DNA of 25,280 nucleotides from UBA3263 sp964586765 (GTDB taxonomy: Bacteria; Bacteroidota; Bacteroidia; Bacteroidales; Muribaculaceae). A model generated the notes under the pieces. It worked only from the letters and a program-made list of their open reading frames with translations, made no database searches and had not been told where the DNA came from. Below, in pieces: positions 22,627-25,280 of this stretch. Where the stretch lies: assembly GCA_964586765.1 (NCBI GenBank), contig CAZPHN010000034.1, forward strand, positions 1 to 25,280, given 5' to 3'. Made by a program: the position numbers and the translations under genes. Every line of letters begins with the position of its first letter. The stretch's first letter is position 1.

Positions 22627-24414
22627 ATGCTTATAGATAAGATTATATCGGAAGCAGTGAGCCGCGCCGTGAAGGAACTCTACGGTGTTGAAACTCCTGC
22701 GGATTCAATTGTGCCTCAGGCTACCCGCAAGGAGTTTGAAGGCAATATGACTATTGTGACTTTCCCTTGGGTCAAGGCTGCAAGGAAGAGCCCCGAACAG
22801 GTTGGTACGGAGATTGGTAACTGGTTGGTTGACAATGAGCCGGCTGTCAATCGTTTCAATGTAATCAAGGGCTTCCTCAATATCGTTATTGAACCTACAT
22901 ATTGGAACGCGGTTCTTAAACATATTTCGGAGACTCCCGATTATGGTTTGACCGCTCCGACGGCAGAGTCACCGCTCGTTATGGTAGAGTATTCATCGCC
23001 GAATACTAACAAGCCGCTTCATCTTGGACATGTCCGCAATAATCTGCTCGGATTTTCGCTTGCCCAGATTCTTCAGGCGTGTGGCAATAATGTCGTAAAG
23101 ACCAATATTGTCAATGACAGAGGTATCCATATCTGTAAGTCAATGCTTGCTTGGCAGAAGTGGGGCAACGGATGTACTCCCGAGTCTACCGGAAAGAAAG
23201 GAGACCACCTTATCGGCGATTTCTATGTCCTTTTTGACAAGCATTATAAGGCAGAACTTAAGGCTTTGATGGAACAAGGTCTGACCGAAGAGGAAGCTGC
23301 CGCTAAGTCACCTCTGATGGCTGAGGCTCGTGAAATGCTCCGCAAGTGGGAAAGCGGAGACCCGGAGGTACGTAAGCTTTGGGAAACCATGAACTCATGG
23401 GTTTATGCCGGATTTGATGAAACATATAAGCGTATGGGAGTCGGATTCGATAAAATCTATTATGAAAGTCAGACTTATCTCGAAGGTAAGGAAAAAGTTC
23501 TTGAGGGACTCGAAAAGGGCATCATGTACCGCAAGGACGATGGCTCTGTGTGGGCAGACCTGACTGCCGACGGACTGGACCATAAGCTTCTGTTGCGTTC
23601 CGACGGAACTTCGGTATATATGACTCAGGATATCGGTACCGCAAAGTTACGCTATCAGGATTATCCCATCTCGAAGATGATATATGTGGTCGGTAACGAG
23701 CAGAATTATCATTTTCAAGTGCTTTCACTCTTGCTTGACAAACTCGGATTTGAATGGGGTAAGGACCTCGTTCATTTCAGCTACGGTATGGTCGAGCTTC
23801 CTAACGGCAAGATGAAGTCAAGAGAAGGAACCGTGGTCGATGCCGATGATTTGATGGACGCTATGGTTGCCGATGCGCGTAAAGTTTCCGATGAGCTTGG
23901 AAAGCTTGACGGACTCAGCAGCGAGGAGGCGGCGAATGTGGCTGAAGTCGTGGGACTCGGTGCGTTGAAGTATTTCCTGCTTAAAGTTGACCCACGAAAG
24001 AATATCACGTTTAATCCCGCCGAGAGTATTGACTTTAACGGCAATACCGGTCCGTTTATCCAGTACACTTATGCTCGTATCCGTTCCGTTTTGCGTAAGG
24101 CACAGGAAGCGGGAATAGCTATCGGCGATTATACGGCAGCCATTCCCGGAGAGCGTGAAATTGCGCTGGTGCAGCGGTTGGCTGATTTTCCGTCGGTTGT
24201 TCAGGAAGCCGGTCGCACATATTCGCCTGCTCTTATTGCCAACTACGCTTATGACCTTGTTAAAGAATATAATCAGTTCTATCATGACTGCTCTATTCTT
24301 AAAGAAGAGAACGAACAGCTGCGCTCGCTTCGTCTTGCCCTTTGCCAGACAACGGCAGACGTTGTTCGCACTGCATTGAACCTCTTGGGTATCGGAGTTG
24401 TTGAAAGAATGTAA
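22627..24414 (+). CDS. argS: Arginyl-tRNA synthetase
   Basis: 595 residues, full length class I synthetase. N-terminal Add1 domain (about 1-110, recognises the tRNA D-loop). Catalytic Rossmann fold with HLGH (132-135, the HIGH motif) preceded by EYSSPNTNKPLH. KMKSREGT (395-402) is the KMSKS-equivalent. The C-terminal anticodon-binding helical domain includes GPFIQYTYARIRSVLRK and ends LLGIGVVERM. It charges tRNA-Arg with arginine in the cytosol. It probably has its own promoter. The downstream BI-1 gene starts 33 bp later and may be cotranscribed. Confidence 0.98.
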   Translation: MLIDKIISEAVSRAVKELYGVETPADSIVPQATRKEFEGNMTIVTFPWVKAARKSPEQVGTEIGNWLVDNEPAVNRFNVIKGFLNIVIEPTYWNAVLKHISETPDYGLTAPTAESPLVMVEYSSPNTNKPLHLGHVRNNLLGFSLAQILQACGNNVVKTNIVNDRGIHICKSMLAWQKWGNGCTPESTGKKGDHLIGDFYVLFDKHYKAELKALMEQGLTEEEAAAKSPLMAEAREMLRKWESGDPEVRKLWETMNSWVYAGFDETYKRMGVGFDKIYYESQTYLEGKEKVLEGLEKGIMYRKDDGSVWADLTADGLDHKLLLRSDGTSVYMTQDIGTAKLRYQDYPISKMIYVVGNEQNYHFQVLSLLLDKLGFEWGKDLVHFSYGMVELPNGKMKSREGTVVDADDLMDAMVADARKVSDELGKLDGLSSEEAANVAEVVGLGALKYFLLKVDPRKNITFNPAESIDFNGNTGPFIQYTYARIRSVLRKAQEAGIAIGDYTAAIPGEREIALVQRLADFPSVVQEAGRTYSPALIANYAYDLVKEYNQFYHDCSILKEENEQLRSLRLALCQTTADVVRTALNLLGIGVVERM

Positions 24415-24447
24415 GACTCAATATTAATAAATCACTAAAAAAGACGT

Positions 24448-25158
24448 ATGAACAATTATCCTTACGATATGCCGCAATATGCCGGCTCTGACTTCTCGCT
24501 TTCGCAGCGTGTAAGTACAGTAATGAAGGGCGTTTATTTGCGCATGACTTTCGGTCTTCTCGTGACCGCTATTGTCGCGCTGCTTGCCAACGCCCAAGGT
24601 TTTGTATATTACATGGCAACTCATCCCTTTGTTTACTGGGGACTTTTCATTGCCGAAATTGCCATTGTAATATATCTTAGTGCCCGATTGACAAAAATGA
24701 GTTCTGCAGCAGCTGCCGGATTTTTCTATCTGTTTGCCGTAATTAACGGATTAGCTCTTAGCTCGATTTTTGTAGTATATACAGGTGCATCAATAGCTAA
24801 AACATTCTTTATTACAGCAGGAACATTCGGCGGAATGACCGTGTTTGGCTATACTACCAAACAGGATCTCTCAAAGATGGGTTCTATACTCTATATGGCT
24901 CTTTGGGGACTGATTATCTGCTTGATTGTAAACTTGTTTGCTCATAGCTCAACACTTGACTGGATAATCTCCATAGCCGGCGTGATCATCTTTGTAGGAC
25001 TTACCGCATGGGATACTCAGCAAATCAAGACCATGGCAGAACAGCTTCCCGCAAGCACCTCCGGACACCTTGCAACCATCGGTGCGCTGAACCTCTATCT
25101 CGACTTCATTAACCTCTTCCTCTACCTTCTCCGTTTCTTTGGAAGTAACAGAGATTAA
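24448..25158 (+). CDS. Bax inhibitor-1 / YccA family integral membrane protein
   Basis: 236 residues. About seven membrane helices can be picked out, from LRMTFGLLVTAIVALLANA (near residue 31) to the C-terminal LYLDFINLFLYLLRFFG. Family signatures: FGYTTKQDLSKMG after the fourth or fifth helix, FVGLTAWDTQQIK near residue 190, and the Asp/Asn-containing last helix LNLYLDFINLFL. Inner-membrane location; the B. subtilis family member YetJ is a pH-sensitive calcium leak channel, but the role in Bacteroidales is unknown. It follows argS by 33 bp. Confidence 0.93.
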   Translation: MNNYPYDMPQYAGSDFSLSQRVSTVMKGVYLRMTFGLLVTAIVALLANAQGFVYYMATHPFVYWGLFIAEIAIVIYLSARLTKMSSAAAAGFFYLFAVINGLALSSIFVVYTGASIAKTFFITAGTFGGMTVFGYTTKQDLSKMGSILYMALWGLIICLIVNLFAHSSTLDWIISIAGVIIFVGLTAWDTQQIKTMAEQLPASTSGHLATIGALNLYLDFINLFLYLLRFFGSNRD

Positions 25159-25164
25159 AAAATA

Positions 25165-25196
25165 TTTGCAATTAACAAAAAAAATACGTAACTTTG
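25165..25196 (+). promoter_or_regulatory. tRNA promoter
   Basis: TTTG (25165-25168), 20-nt spacer, TAACTTTG (25189-25196): full consensus match. The start would be near 25203, about 25 nt before the mature tRNA 5' end. Confidence 0.85.
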
Positions 25197-25225
25197 CACC
25201 GTAACAAAAGCACTAGCAAAGTTAC
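25188..25225. repeat. 10-bp inverted repeat between the -7 box and the tRNA
   Basis: gtaactttgc (25188-25197) and gcaaagttac (25216-25225) are exact reverse complements separated by 18 bp. The left arm contains the -7 box; the right arm ends two bases before the tRNA. Confidence 0.7.
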
Positions 25226-25227
25226 AC

Positions 25228-25280
25228 GGTCCTATAGCTCAGTTGGTTAGAGCAACAGACTCATAATCTGTGGGTCCTAG
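25228..25280 (+). tRNA. tRNA with CAT anticodon, probably elongator tRNA-Met (3' part cut off by the window)
   Basis: Acceptor 5' strand GGTCCTA; D stem GCTC/GAGC with loop AGTTGGTTA. The anticodon stem ACAGA/TCTGT encloses loop CTCATAA, giving anticodon CAT at 25262-25264, and the variable loop begins at GGGTC. The T arm and 3' acceptor strand lie beyond the window. A CAT tRNA with these features is either elongator Met or the Ile2 tRNA whose C34 becomes lysidine; the visible part does not separate them with certainty. An initiator is less likely given the short three-G-C-free anticodon stem end. Confidence 0.9.

Noticed and set aside
1..25280. CRISPR arrays, insertion sequences, rRNA genes, plasmid or phage modules
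   Set aside because: No regularly spaced repeats, transposase genes, rRNA segments or phage structural genes were seen on reading both strands.

Overview
The window looks like a chromosomal segment from a member of the Bacteroidales, probably a Muribaculaceae- or Bacteroides-like gut anaerobe. The evidence is a short primary sigma factor without region 1.1, a FeoA-FeoB fusion, an UpxY-type antiterminator, an arm-domain tyrosine recombinase of the kind found beside Bacteroides capsule loci, an acidic-tailed surface lipoprotein, a lack of Shine-Dalgarno sequences, and repeated promoters of the form TTTG-N20-TAnnTTTG. The family assignment is inference from protein and promoter style.

Region 1 (1 to about 2.5 kb, minus strand, visibly AT-richer) is accessory DNA. 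Reading leftwards it holds a tyrosine recombinase, a DNA segment bounded by a perfect 17-bp inverted repeat, an upxY-type antiterminator gene, and the start of a DUF445 membrane-protein gene that overlaps upxY by ATGA. One perfect Bacteroidales promoter lies inside the repeat-bounded segment and points at upxY. This is the layout of a phase-variable (ON/OFF) promoter, caught ON. The recombinase gene carries a one-base frameshift in an A6 tract, so the switch may be locked. What follows upxY here is DUF445 rather than an evident capsule gene.

Region 2 (2.5 to 4.66 kb) carries a small surface lipoprotein and an S41 peptidase, preceded by a mirror-image pair of promoters inside an 18-bp inverted repeat. 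A structured 387-bp gap follows, with an orphan minus-strand promoter and terminator (candidate small RNA or 43-residue peptide).

Region 3 (4.66 to 14.8 kb) is a tight same-strand run of housekeeping genes: ffh, folD, a CapA-like protein, nfnA, nfnB, an aldose-epimerase homologue, a nucleoside kinase and ligA. Intergenic gaps are 2 to 26 bp, with one clear promoter at the front. Region 4 (14.8 to 17.98 kb) is a Fur-family regulator, purA and a DUF1015 gene, with its own promoter and a strong terminator. Region 5 (17.98 to 19.9 kb) is a Dabb-domain gene, rpoD and pgeF. Region 6 is feoAB, then a hairpin and an unrecorded 47-residue ORF. Region 7 is argS, a Bax-inhibitor-1 family membrane protein, and the 5' part of a CAT-anticodon tRNA running off the end.

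Regions 3 to 7 are ordinary core functions: protein targeting, one-carbon and purine metabolism, redox balance of NAD(P)H with ferredoxin, DNA ligation, iron uptake, transcription and translation. The unusual material is in region 1 and in the intergenic gaps.
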